Assembly: GCA_027485405.1 (NCBI GenBank)
Contig: JAIXRB010000160.1
Location: 1 to 8,276 of the forward strand
DNA length: 8,276 nt
Direction of reading: 5' to 3'
Origin: Leptospiraceae bacterium
Lineage (GTDB): Bacteria; Spirochaetota; Leptospiria; Leptospirales; Leptospiraceae
This document shows, in pieces, positions 1 to 6,652 of this stretch. Position 1 is the stretch's first letter, and every line of letters starts with the position of its first letter. Under the pieces are notes generated by a model. The model was not told the DNA's origin. It saw only the letters and a list, made by a program, of their open reading frames with translations, and did no database searches. Both the position numbers and the translations under genes were made by a program.

Positions 1-608
1 GGCGATATGCATATTCGAATCAAATGGGGATTGGTCATTGGAATTTGGCATGCTTTGCAAATGCAATGCTTCCATTATTTGATCCTAAAAATGAAACGGC
101 TATAGAGCTTGCCAAACAAAAGCTCACACTCTTAGAAGACTGGCTGGAACAGAGTTATATCCAAATGCTGGGTGAGAAAATAGGAATACCAAATTTAACA
201 GAAAAAGACTTACCGCTTGTGCAAAGTCTTTACCAATGGATGCAAGATACAAGTGCAGATTATACAAATACCTTCTTAATCTTGGAGGGAGAGTTTGAAC
301 CAAAGGATCCGATTTACAAAGATACTCGATGGTTAGATTGGGTTCAAACTTGGCGTGAAGCTAAAAAAAAGCGCGGAATTCGAGACGAGGATTCCCTAGC
401 CTTGATGCAAAAAACAAATCCAAGTTTTATACCAAGAAACCATTTGGTCGAAGTGGCGTTGGCGAACGCGAACCAAGGTTTAACAACTGTTTCAGAACAA
501 TTGATTGAAAGAGGAAAAAGCCCCTATACCAGAAAAACTGGCTATGATTATGAAGCAGAAGTCCCTGTTGGGGGAGATCGCGAATACCAAACGTTTTGCG
601 GAACTTAG
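1..608 (+). CDS. selO: Protein adenylyltransferase SelO/YdiU family, C-terminal part (5' truncated by the window)
   Basis: The reading frame is open from base 3 to the TAG at 606-608, so the gene starts before the window; the ATG at 24 is internal. The first residues read RYAYSNQMGIGHWNL, matching the conserved SelO segment (GRYxxxNQPxxxxWNL) that follows the metal-binding HSD motif, which therefore lies just upstream. Further along, a segment of the form NPSFIPRNHLVEVALANA resembles the family's NPKYVLRNYLAQ region. SelO proteins have a kinase-like fold and transfer AMP from ATP to Ser, Thr or Tyr of target proteins, with a role in redox and metabolic control. The protein ends TFCGT: the C-terminal cysteine (selenocysteine in animal SelO) is kept, but it is followed by GT rather than the usual SS. 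About 200 of the usual 480 or more residues are visible. It converges on the fumarase gene. Confidence 0.85.
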   Translation, partial: RYAYSNQMGIGHWNLACFANAMLPLFDPKNETAIELAKQKLTLLEDWLEQSYIQMLGEKIGIPNLTEKDLPLVQSLYQWMQDTSADYTNTFLILEGEFEPKDPIYKDTRWLDWVQTWREAKKKRGIRDEDSLALMQKTNPSFIPRNHLVEVALANANQGLTTVSEQLIERGKSPYTRKTGYDYEAEVPVGGDREYQTFCGT

Positions 609-612
609 ACTG

Positions 613-661
613 GCACTAAGTCCCGCTTAAGGTCTTTCCAGAATCCTTGGGGATTTAGTGC
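613..661 (+). terminator. Hairpin between convergent selO and fumarase genes (terminator-like, no U-tract)
   Basis: The arms 613-624 and 650-661 form a 12-bp stem. On the plus-strand RNA all pairs hold, with one G-U wobble (620/654); on the minus strand that pair becomes C-A. A second small stem, AAGG/CCTT (629-632 with 645-648), can stack inside the 25-nt loop. The hairpin starts four bases after the selO stop and contains the fumarase stop codon (655-657). No run of T follows on either strand, so it may block read-through or protect 3' ends rather than act as a classical intrinsic terminator. Confidence 0.45.
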
Positions 662-2271
662 GCGAGCATTTGAAAGAAATCGTTCCCTTTGTCATCGACT
701 ACGATAAAGGCTGGGAAGTTTTCCACATCGATAGCCCAAATAGCTTCCATTCCCAGTTCAGGAAAATCCAGCACTTCTACTTTCTTGATGTTTTCTTTGG
801 CAAGGAGTGCCGCAGGTCCACCGATGGAACCTAAGTAGAATCCTCCGTTTTTCTTGCAACTGTCTGTAACGACCTTGGATCGGTTTCCTTTGGCAAGCGA
901 GATCATCGAATAGCCTTTTTCTTGAAATATCGGAACATAGCTGTCCATTCTACCAGCAGTCGTTGGGCCGAAGGATCCAGAAGGCATCCCCTCAGGAGTC
1001 TTAGCTGGTCCCGCATAGTAGATTGGATGGTTTTTGAAATAATCTGGCAATGGTTCACCTTTGTCCATTTTTTCTTTGAGTTTCGCATGAGCGATGTCTC
1101 GGGCAACGATGAGTCTCCCCGTTAACATGATTCTAGTTTTTACAGGGTTCTTACTCAAAATTTGGAGAATGTCTTTCATTGGCTGATTTAAATTGACATG
1201 CACAGCTTCGGAATTGTTGTCTGTATCATCGACAGTTGGTAAAAATCGAGCTGGATCGTATTCTAGCTGTTCTATGAAGATTCCTTCTTTCGTGATTTTT
1301 GCTTTCAAGTTGCGATCCGCACTACAACTGACCCCAAGACCTACTGGACAGGAAGCGCCATGCCGAGGGAGACGAATGATTCGAAAATCATGCGCTAAAT
1401 ACTTGCCGCCGAATTGCGCTCCAATGCCTGATTTCTGTGCGGCTTTTAGCATTTTTTCTTCCAATTCAAGGTCTCGAAAAGCAACTCCGTCTTTGTTTCC
1501 CTTAGTTGGTAAATGATCCAAATAGCCAGCTGAAGCGAGCTTTACAGTTTTTAGATTCATCTCAGCAGAGGTTCCACCGATTACTACCGCTATATGATAA
1601 GGAGGGCAAGCGGCAGTGCCAAGACCGCTAACTTTTTCTGTAATAAACTTTTCTAAGGAAGTGGGATTTAATAATGCTTTGGTTTCTTGGTAAAGGTAGG
1701 TTTTGTTTGCTGAACCTCCCCCCTTCGCTAAAAACAAAAAACTATACTTGTTTCCTGGCGTGGAATAGATATCGACTTGAGCCGGGAGGTTGGAGCCTGA
1801 ATTGGTCTCTTCGTACATAGTAAGAGGAACCACTTGCGAATAACGAAGGTTTCGTTCTACGTAGGTATTGTAAATTCCGCGCGACAACGCTTCCGCGTCG
1901 TTTCCACCTGTCATTACGTTCTCGCCCTTTTTTGCGACCACAATTCCCGTTCCTGTGTCTTGGCAAGAGGGCAATTGTCTATCTGCCGCAATGACCGCAT
2001 TTTTTAATAATGCCATGGCAACGAATCGATCATTTTTTGTTGCTTCAGGGTCATCTAGGATATTTCGAACCTTCTGCAAATGCCCAGGCCTTAGATAAAA
2101 TGCAATGTCTTCCATGGCCTGTTGGGCTAAGAATGTAAGCCCTTCTGGCTCTACTTTGAGGATTTCCTTGTCTCCAAACGGGACTGTACTTACATAATCT
2201 TTCGTCAATAGTTTGTAAGGAGTCGTGTCTTCTCCCAGCGGGAATGGATCGGAATAAAAAAATTCTGGCAT
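655..2271 (-). CDS. fumA: Fumarate hydratase class I (4Fe-4S dependent)
   Basis: This 538-residue protein is full length for class I fumarases (FumA/FumB type), which reversibly hydrate fumarate to L-malate in the TCA cycle. Cysteines that fit the three ligands of the 4Fe-4S cluster are C103 (PSCQDTGTG), C222 (TAACPPY) and C316 (GVSCSADR). Their spacings of 119 and 94 residues match characterised class I enzymes. Other family segments include RLPRHGASCPVG near 301-311 and SGSFGPTTAGRMDSYVP in the C-terminal half. The start is the ATG at 2271, with GAGG at 2277-2280 five bases upstream. It is divergently arranged from the LRR-kinase and ends inside the hairpin shared with selO. As an iron-sulfur enzyme it should be sensitive to superoxide and oxygen. 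No class II fumarase is visible in the window. Confidence 0.96.
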   Translation of the reverse strand: MPEFFYSDPFPLGEDTTPYKLLTKDYVSTVPFGDKEILKVEPEGLTFLAQQAMEDIAFYLRPGHLQKVRNILDDPEATKNDRFVAMALLKNAVIAADRQLPSCQDTGTGIVVAKKGENVMTGGNDAEALSRGIYNTYVERNLRYSQVVPLTMYEETNSGSNLPAQVDIYSTPGNKYSFLFLAKGGGSANKTYLYQETKALLNPTSLEKFITEKVSGLGTAACPPYHIAVVIGGTSAEMNLKTVKLASAGYLDHLPTKGNKDGVAFRDLELEEKMLKAAQKSGIGAQFGGKYLAHDFRIIRLPRHGASCPVGLGVSCSADRNLKAKITKEGIFIEQLEYDPARFLPTVDDTDNNSEAVHVNLNQPMKDILQILSKNPVKTRIMLTGRLIVARDIAHAKLKEKMDKGEPLPDYFKNHPIYYAGPAKTPEGMPSGSFGPTTAGRMDSYVPIFQEKGYSMISLAKGNRSKVVTDSCKKNGGFYLGSIGGPAALLAKENIKKVEVLDFPELGMEAIWAIDVENFPAFIVVDDKGNDFFQMLAH

Positions 2272-2377
2272 AGAAACCTCGGAAATATGAGTCTAGAATT
2301 AAGGAGTTTGTCCATAGAGTAAATGCATTTTTTAGGCTGATTCTAGCTTTTTTGTATTGCATTCAAATCACAACAAA

Positions 2378-3697
2378 ATGGAAATCCCAGAAAAAGTTTC
2401 CTTAGAACAATTGCTATCTGGAAAATTATTGGGAAGGAAAACTCTCTCTATTTCCCAAAATCTAGAATCCTTTCCATTGGAAATTCTAGCCTTAGCGGAT
2501 TCCCTAGAGTTCCTTGATTTGTCGACAAACAAGCTTTCGGAATTACCAAATCAGTTTTCTCTGCTTAAAAACTTAAAAATTCTGTTTTTATCTCAAAATA
2601 AGTTTACGGAGTTTCCAAAGGTTTTAAGTCTTTGTCCAAATCTCGAAATCATTGGGTTCAAATCCAACCAAATTAAAACCATAGCTGAACACTCGTTTCC
2701 AAAGCACTTACGATGGCTTATCCTAACAAATAACCAATTATCCAAAATCCCTAGATCCATAGGCAAATGCGCAAAAATGCAAAAGCTAATGCTTGCTGGA
2801 AATCAACTAACGAATCTTCCGGTAGAACTCAGCCTATGCTCAAATCTTCAACTCTTGCGAATATCTGCGAATCAATTCGATTCGTTTCCCGAGTGGCTGT
2901 TCAAAATGCCTAGGCTATCTTGGTTAGCATTGGCTGGAAATCCCTGTTCCTTTGCTTTGAATGAAAAAGTCCAAAGTGAAATTCCAACCATTGATTGGAA
3001 GGATCTAGAATGCAAAGAATTGCTAGGGTCTGGAGCCTCTGGCTATATCTACAAAGCTAGTTTTCTTCGTGGATTAAAAGATTCGGTAGCTCTTAAAATA
3101 TTTAAAGACACAATCACAAGTGATGGAAATCCGAAAGATGAAATGAAAGCCGCAATGCATGCTGGAATTCATGCAAACTTAATCCCTGTTTTGGGAGAAC
3201 TAACAAATCATCCTGAAGGGAGAAAAGGCTTAGTGCTACAATTGATTCCAGAATCTTACAAAAATTTAGGTGGTCCACCGAACTACGAAACCTGCAGTAG
3301 AGATACTTTTTCGCCTGATATAAAATTCTCTGGTAAAGAAGTTCAAATGATTTTAAAAAGTTTGGCTTCGGTGGCTTTGCACTTGCATGAGAAAGGAATC
3401 ATGCATGGCGACTTATATGCTCACAATACTTTGATCGATTTTGAAACCAGCTCTATCTTGTTTGGAGATTTTGGAGCCGCTACAATTTATGACAGAAATT
3501 CCAGGATTGCTTTTTGCTTGGAAAGGCTAGAAGTTCGAGCTTTCGGTTGCTTGGTTGAAGATTTGCTTGGATGCTTGGAAATTAATGAAAGAAATTCAGA
3601 ACCCTTTGAAAGGTTATTGCATTTGAAAGAGAAATGTTTGGTAGAAAAAATTGAAGAAAGACCGAGTTTTGCGGAATTGAAGGAACTTTTAACTTAG
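2378..3697 (+). CDS. Leucine-rich-repeat protein with C-terminal eukaryote-like protein kinase domain
   Basis: From the ATG at 2378 the protein has 439 residues. Residues 43-192 hold about seven LRR units of roughly 23 residues (pattern LxxLxLxxNxLxxLPxx). Residues about 210-439 form a protein kinase domain: glycine loop LGSGASGYIYKA (216-227), ATP-binding Lys240 in VALKIF, candidate alpha-C Glu255, catalytic loop HGDLYAHN (D345, N350), DFG (364-366) and a conserved Arg428 in ERPSF. All catalytic residues are present, so activity is expected. The activation segment is short and lacks a clear APE motif, and the HRD arginine is glycine. This resembles a known bacterial LRR-kinase family with HGDLYxHN and GDFGAA motifs. 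No signal peptide or membrane span is seen, so it is probably cytoplasmic, with the LRRs binding a target. An upstream in-frame TTG (2357) would add seven residues; neither start has a clear Shine-Dalgarno sequence, and I prefer the ATG. Confidence 0.88.
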   Translation: MEIPEKVSLEQLLSGKLLGRKTLSISQNLESFPLEILALADSLEFLDLSTNKLSELPNQFSLLKNLKILFLSQNKFTEFPKVLSLCPNLEIIGFKSNQIKTIAEHSFPKHLRWLILTNNQLSKIPRSIGKCAKMQKLMLAGNQLTNLPVELSLCSNLQLLRISANQFDSFPEWLFKMPRLSWLALAGNPCSFALNEKVQSEIPTIDWKDLECKELLGSGASGYIYKASFLRGLKDSVALKIFKDTITSDGNPKDEMKAAMHAGIHANLIPVLGELTNHPEGRKGLVLQLIPESYKNLGGPPNYETCSRDTFSPDIKFSGKEVQMILKSLASVALHLHEKGIMHGDLYAHNTLIDFETSSILFGDFGAATIYDRNSRIAFCLERLEVRAFGCLVEDLLGCLEINERNSEPFERLLHLKEKCLVEKIEERPSFAELKELLT

Positions 3698-3713
3698 AAA
3701 CTCAAACTCATTC

Positions 3714-3743
3714 CAGTTCCAGGAGAAAAAACCCCTGAAACTG
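3714..3743 (-). terminator. Hairpin in the convergent junction of the LRR-kinase and RRM genes
   Basis: Arms CAGTTCCAGG (3714-3723) and CCTGAAACTG (3734-3743) form a 10-bp stem around a 10-nt loop. On the minus-strand RNA the single irregular pair is a G-U wobble, while on the plus strand it is a C-A mismatch. The fold is therefore better for the RRM transcript. There is no downstream T-run, so termination is plausible but unproven. Confidence 0.4.
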
Positions 3744-3766
3744 AATTCAAAATCAACGAGTGGATA

Positions 3767-4030
3767 CTAATTCCAGTTATTGGTTTTTGGTTTGGCAATG
3801 TTTACTTTCATTTCACGGTTAAGAATGTTCTTTCCGTTTAGATCGCTAATTGCTTTGTCTGCTTCGCTTTTTTCTTTCATTTCGATAAAACCGAAACCTT
3901 TTGATCCACCAGAGTACTGGTCTGTAATGATTTTTGCAGAAGTAACTGCTCCGTGAACAGAAAAAAGTTCATTCAACTTGCTTTCTGTCATTTCGTATGA
4001 AAGGTTGCCAACATATATGTTAACTGACAT
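3767..4030 (-). CDS. Small RNA-binding protein with one RRM domain
   Basis: This 87-residue protein is almost entirely one RNA recognition motif (RRM). RNP2 is IYVGNL (residues 5-10) and RNP1 is KGFGFIEM (44-51), with the aromatic residues that stack on RNA bases (Y6, F46, F48). The order beta-alpha-beta-beta-alpha-beta can be followed from the hydrophobic pattern. A short tail ending KTNNWN follows. Single-RRM proteins of this size occur in cyanobacteria, spirochaetes and several other bacteria, where they are thought to act on mRNA stability or cold response. The ATG at 4030 has GAGGA seven to eight bases upstream. It appears to be transcribed alone: the convergent kinase lies downstream and a 229-nt gap lies upstream. 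Confidence 0.93.
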   Translation of the reverse strand: MSVNIYVGNLSYEMTESKLNELFSVHGAVTSAKIITDQYSGGSKGFGFIEMKEKSEADKAISDLNGKNILNREMKVNIAKPKTNNWN

Positions 4031-4259
4031 TTGATATCCTCAAAATTTAATTTTTGACTCTCAAAATTTCTATTTTAAAAACGACTATCCCAAAACGGGA
4101 CTTTGATGTAAAAACACTACGAAAATGCAGGGGGAAAACTTAAGAAAGCAATCAGAATGCAAAAAAGTGGGAACTACTCTAGTTGTTAAAAATCGGTAAT
4201 ACTTCGAATCTAATAACCAGAGTAATTTGCTAGTGATTTAAGCATAGTCTTTTTTTAAT

Positions 4260-5063
4260 TCATTTTTGCACCATTCCGGTCATGATCTGTTTCATGATTA
4301 GAGTTCTAATAGATCGCGGGAGAGTGATCAAGGAATAGCCGAGAAACTTTGATAAAAAACCTGGTCTGACGGTATTTTGCTTACCCAAGGCCGCTAAACA
4401 GGTTTTTGCAATTCCTTGGGAAGATTGAGACATCGACATTTTCATCCCTGCCCGATTTCCAAAACCGCTTGAAACTGGACCAGGAGCCACAGACAAAACA
4501 TCGATTCCCGTTGGTTTTACTTCATGGTAAAGTGCTTCCGCAAAACTTTGCATAAATGCTTTTGTTGCAGAATAAGTAGCGGAAAAAGGAGCACCTTGAA
4601 ACCCAACTAAAGAACCAAAAAGAATAATCCCTGATTTTTTTCTTCCTTCGAATTTGTTCACTAAGCTATGAGAGAGTTGAACACAGGCTTTACAATTTAC
4701 ATCTACCATATTTAGCTCAAGATCCAATGGAAGTTTTGAAAATTCGCCCCCACTTCCGAATCCAGCCGCAAGAACTGCTAGTCCGATGTCTTTGGAGCCC
4801 AGATTTTTAATTAAAATCTCTAAATCTGCTTGTTTTGATAAATCTAAACTTAGGTGTTCGACGGTGACTCCAAATTCTTTATTAATGTCAGACCGTATAC
4901 TTTCCAAAATTTCCTTTCTTCGACCGACCAATAGAAGAGAGAATCCCTGTCTTGCCAGTTCATAAACAAAGTCTTTGCCAATGCCATCTGTAGCCCCAGT
5001 GATCAAAGCGTACGGACCGTATTTTGTGAGAAATTTCGATTTACTTTTGTCTAGTGGTTTCAT
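4260..5063 (-). CDS. Short-chain dehydrogenase/reductase (SDR family)
   Basis: This 267-residue protein has a classical SDR Rossmann domain. The NAD(P)-binding motif TGATDGIG is at 22-29, and GRR at 47-49 after the second beta-strand suggests NADP preference. AAGFG at 99-103 stands for the NNAG motif. The active site is N123, S151 and YSATK (Y164, K168), followed by APGPV at 193-197. The fold and the hydrophobic, basic C-terminus resemble 3-ketoacyl or 17-beta-hydroxysteroid-type reductases (COG0300 type). The substrate is probably a carbonyl on a lipid-like molecule, but this cannot be read from sequence. The start at 5063 has a purine-rich site (AAGGGAAGA, 5067-5075) that overlaps the stop of the upstream DUF2141 gene. 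The two genes lie 10 nt apart and are almost certainly co-transcribed. Confidence 0.92.
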   Translation of the reverse strand: MKPLDKSKSKFLTKYGPYALITGATDGIGKDFVYELARQGFSLLLVGRRKEILESIRSDINKEFGVTVEHLSLDLSKQADLEILIKNLGSKDIGLAVLAAGFGSGGEFSKLPLDLELNMVDVNCKACVQLSHSLVNKFEGRKKSGIILFGSLVGFQGAPFSATYSATKAFMQSFAEALYHEVKPTGIDVLSVAPGPVSSGFGNRAGMKMSMSQSSQGIAKTCLAALGKQNTVRPGFLSKFLGYSLITLPRSIRTLIMKQIMTGMVQK

Positions 5064-5073
5064 AGTTCTTCCC

Positions 5074-5511
5074 TTATTTTGCCTGATTCAATTTAATTTG
5101 AATTCGTTTGTTTTCTGTTAAGAGAAATAGCGCTTCTGTGAATTTCGGTGGTCCAAATGTTTGCATAGGAGCATCATTGGAAACTCCCCATGGTTCTTTG
5201 GGAAAACCAACAAAAGTAGAATCCATCTTTCCATTACCGTTCAGGTCTTCCATGACGGAAACTGCATACGATTTTTTCGAAAGCCCTGAGAAGCGGCAAA
5301 TTGTCTTTCCAGATTCTAACTTAGCTGTATCACCCATCAGTCTTTTCTCTGATTCAGTAGGAAACCCCTGTTCCGTTTCAAATACAGCACAACTGATTTT
5401 AGAGTTTTCTTGCTTTCGATTGAGAATTTCAACTTCCAGGTCGATAGCCGATAAGCTATATCCCCAAAGAATTAAAACTGCAGGCAAAATAAATTTTGAT
5501 CTTCTAAACAT
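5074..5511 (-). CDS. Exported DUF2141 domain protein
   Basis: I place the start at the ATG at 5511 (145 residues), not at the in-frame ATG at 5532. AAGGAG (5518-5523) sits six bases before 5511, and this start gives a clean signal peptide: basic MFRRSK, a hydrophobic stretch to about residue 20, and likely cleavage near SLSA/ID (22-23). The mature domain shows the DUF2141 signature: YAVSVMEDLNGNGKMD (82-97) with a D-x-N-x-N acidic loop that could bind calcium, then FGFPKEP-like FVGFPKEPWG and a TFGPPKFTEA segment (118-127). The family is secreted or periplasmic and its function is unknown. It is the first gene of a two-gene unit with the SDR. A 13-bp palindrome lies in its upstream region. 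Confidence 0.88.
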   Translation of the reverse strand: MFRRSKFILPAVLILWGYSLSAIDLEVEILNRKQENSKISCAVFETEQGFPTESEKRLMGDTAKLESGKTICRFSGLSKKSYAVSVMEDLNGNGKMDSTFVGFPKEPWGVSNDAPMQTFGPPKFTEALFLLTENKRIQIKLNQAK

Positions 5512-5534
5512 CCCTTTCTCCTTATTCCACAAAA

Positions 5535-5547
5535 TAGACAGTGTCTA
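5535..5547. promoter_or_regulatory. Perfect 13-bp palindrome, candidate operator upstream of the DUF2141-SDR unit
   Basis: TAGACAGTGTCTA is a perfect dyad about its central base. It lies 12 bp upstream of the AAGGAG ribosome site of the DUF2141 gene. A related half-site, AGTGTCAAC (5558-5566), is a direct repeat of AGTGTCTAC (5540-5548) at 18-bp spacing. On the minus strand the second copy contains TTGACA (5561-5566), a good -35 hexamer, but no convincing -10 follows at 16-18 bp. Size and position suit a dimeric repressor such as a TetR-type protein; no regulator gene is adjacent. Confidence 0.45.
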
Positions 5548-5574
5548 CTTTGTGGATAGTGTCAACATTTGGGA

Positions 5575-5664
5575 ATGATTTTTCAATGTCAATTTTTTTT
5601 TGAATTCTTGACTTTGAGCGAATGGAGTTCAGAGGAAGACGACAAAGCGTATCTTGATTTTTAA
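5575..5664 (+). pseudogene. Truncated antitoxin: C-terminal tail only, overlapping the toxin start
   Basis: A short frame ends LSEWSSEEDDKAYLDF at the TAA at 5662-5664. The acidic tail with a Trp, several Glu/Asp and a final aromatic-Leu-Asp block is typical of the toxin-binding C-terminus of antitoxins paired with MazF/PemK toxins. Its stop overlaps the toxin TTG start by 11 nt, the usual toxin-antitoxin layout. Upstream the frame closes at a TAG (5557-5559), and the only ATG (5575) adds a Phe-rich stretch with no DNA-binding domain. No remainder of an antitoxin is seen in the other frames back to 5512. I read it as a deletion remnant, although a 29-residue peptide could still be made. The call rests on pattern, not a database match. 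Confidence 0.5.
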
Positions 5665-5998
5665 ACAGTTTGATGTAGCTTCTGTCCCTTTCCCTTTTAC
5701 GGATAAGAATTCCTCAAAAAATCGACCCGCATTAGTTTTATCAAACGATAAAATGTTTAACACTTCGACTGATAAAAGTGTTATGGCAATGATAACAAGT
5801 TCCAACCATAATCCCTGGCCGTTAGACACCCCGATTCGAGATTTGAAAGAAGCAGGTTTACCGTCTGAATCCATTGTTCGCATGAAATTATTCACCTTAG
5901 ATCACTTCTTGATTAATCGGTTAGCTGGCTCATTATCCGATTATGATTCAAAAAGAATTCTAGCGGCTTTAAATTCTCTCTTTGAGATCAAACCTTAG
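5654..5998 (+). CDS. MazF/PemK-family toxin (endoribonuclease)
   Basis: This 114-residue protein has the MazF/PemK layout. It opens FDVASVPFPFTD (6-17) and continues with KNRPALVLS (22-30), where Arg24 is the likely catalytic arginine. Thr48 lies in AMITSS, matching the conserved Ser/Thr. Then come GLPSESIVRMKLFTLD (68-83) and AGSLSDYD near the C-terminus. MazF-type toxins cut mRNA at specific sites and are held inactive by an upstream antitoxin. The start is TTG at 5654, which places the first residues as in the family; no other start fits. The expected antitoxin gene is reduced to a tail (5575-5664). Length and key residues suggest an intact enzyme, so it must be silent, weakly made, or still neutralised. 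Confidence 0.87.
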   Translation: MIFKQFDVASVPFPFTDKNSSKNRPALVLSNDKMFNTSTDKSVMAMITSSNHNPWPLDTPIRDLKEAGLPSESIVRMKLFTLDHFLINRLAGSLSDYDSKRILAALNSLFEIKP

Positions 5999-6085
5999 TT
6001 TTGTCCTGATAGCCTGATTTTAAATACTCGGGTAGTCTCTCATCTGTTGCATAAACGTAACATCCATACCCTCCCGCTCCCTCTG

Positions 6086-6120
6086 GGCATAAAAAAACCC
6101 CACCGAACTGGTGAGGTTTC
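6086..6120 (-). terminator. Intrinsic terminator of the ParA-nuclease operon (copy 1 of a 35-bp repeat)
   Basis: On the minus strand a 10-bp stem (arms 6110-6119 and 6095-6104, loop AGTTC) is followed by a T-run of seven (6091-6097, partly within the stem). One pair (6114/6100) is G-U on the minus-strand RNA but C-A on the plus strand, so it works only in the minus direction. It lies about 70 nt beyond the nuclease stop. A second copy, identical at 32 of 35 positions, is at 7945-7979. Confidence 0.85.
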
Positions 6121-6164
6121 ACAAATTAGCAGCAGTTTACCAAGACGAAGGCTAATGCAAAAAG

Positions 6165-6187
6165 CGAAATTAAGTAAATAAATTTCG
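6165..6187 (-). other. Hairpin just after the nuclease stop codon
   Basis: CGAAATT (6165-6171) and AATTTCG (6181-6187) form a perfect 7-bp stem around a 9-nt loop, starting four bases beyond the nuclease stop codon. A weaker ATTAGC/GCTAAT pair (6125-6130 with 6151-6156) follows before the terminator. These may shape the operon's 3' UTR; no T-run follows them. Confidence 0.35.
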
Positions 6188-6190
6188 TAG

Positions 6191-6652
6191 TTACTCTATA
6201 AGTGAATGATTTAGTCTCTGAGCTAACACATCAGACTCGTCCAAGCTCAAAATTCTCAGCTTCTCGTAGTGGAAATTCATAATTATATCATTAATCGTCA
6301 AGTTAGCCAATGGGAATTTTCCAGATTTCGAATATTCCTCTGAATCTAGATACTTTTTTGCAGCCGAAGATAGACCATGAATTGAGATAATTATGCCGCC
6401 AAGAGCATTTTTTCCTAATGCATGCACTTTGAAGGCGGAAACAACATCGCGACTAATAGGCCGATTTGAGAGCTTTACTTGAAATGCGTATATAATATTC
6501 TTAATTTTAATAAAACCATCGATTCCACCATCAGGTCCCAAAGGACCTGGATTGCCCTCTAAGGCTTCAACTATTCTTTGACCAATTTTTTGTTTCTCTT
6601 TCGAGTCTTTTGATTCAAAGCTTTTAGAATAGTAGTAGGTAATAGCGTTCAT
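6191..6652 (-). CDS. Stand-alone Mrr-like PD-(D/E)xK nuclease domain protein
   Basis: From the ATG at 6652 the protein has 153 residues. The core reads GPDGGIDGF (38-47 region, D45) then YAFQVK (Q58, K60), the D...QxK form of the PD-(D/E)xK active site used by Mrr-type restriction enzymes. It continues SRDVVSAF, then GGIIISIHGLSSAAKKYL, matching the Mrr core RDV...GIxxTxxxxSxxA. The segment FPLANLTINDII resembles the FPxxQILTIEELL end of the restriction-like domain fused to some site-specific DNA methyltransferases; here the domain stands alone with no methylase beside it. It probably cuts DNA. This start makes ATGA with the upstream gene's stop, implying coupled translation. An in-frame TTG (6682) would add ten residues. 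It is the last gene of a three-gene operon. Confidence 0.72.
   Translation of the reverse strand: MNAITYYYSKSFESKDSKEKQKIGQRIVEALEGNPGPLGPDGGIDGFIKIKNIIYAFQVKLSNRPISRDVVSAFKVHALGKNALGGIIISIHGLSSAAKKYLDSEEYSKSGKFPLANLTINDIIMNFHYEKLRILSLDESDVLAQRLNHSLIE

Noticed and set aside
1193..1516. Plus-strand ORF of 107 codons inside fumarase
   Set aside because: It is antisense to a clearly coding fumarase frame and shows no domain pattern; it is a shadow frame. The same holds for the other ORFs within 903-1966 and at 2051-2362.
2272..2377. Divergent promoters between fumarase and the LRR-kinase
   Set aside because: Candidate hexamers (such as TGGACA on the minus strand) lack a partner at acceptable spacing, so no promoter is called.
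4031..4259. Long leader upstream of the RRM gene as a cold-shock RNA thermometer or riboswitch
   Set aside because: Only a 4-bp stem (TCCC/GGGA, 4087-4099) and a weak TAAAAT box were seen, and no conserved element is recognisable.
5512..5532. Upstream ATG (5532) for the DUF2141 protein
   Set aside because: It would put seven charged residues before the signal peptide, while AAGGAG is ideally placed for the ATG at 5511.
5108..5578. Plus-strand ORF of 156 codons opposite the DUF2141 gene
   Set aside because: The minus frame has a signal peptide, a ribosome site and the DUF2141 signature; the plus frame has none.
5629..5895. Minus-strand ORF of 88 codons opposite the toxin, as an antitoxin
   Set aside because: It lies on the opposite strand within the toxin coding region and has no antitoxin features; it is a shadow of the toxin frame.
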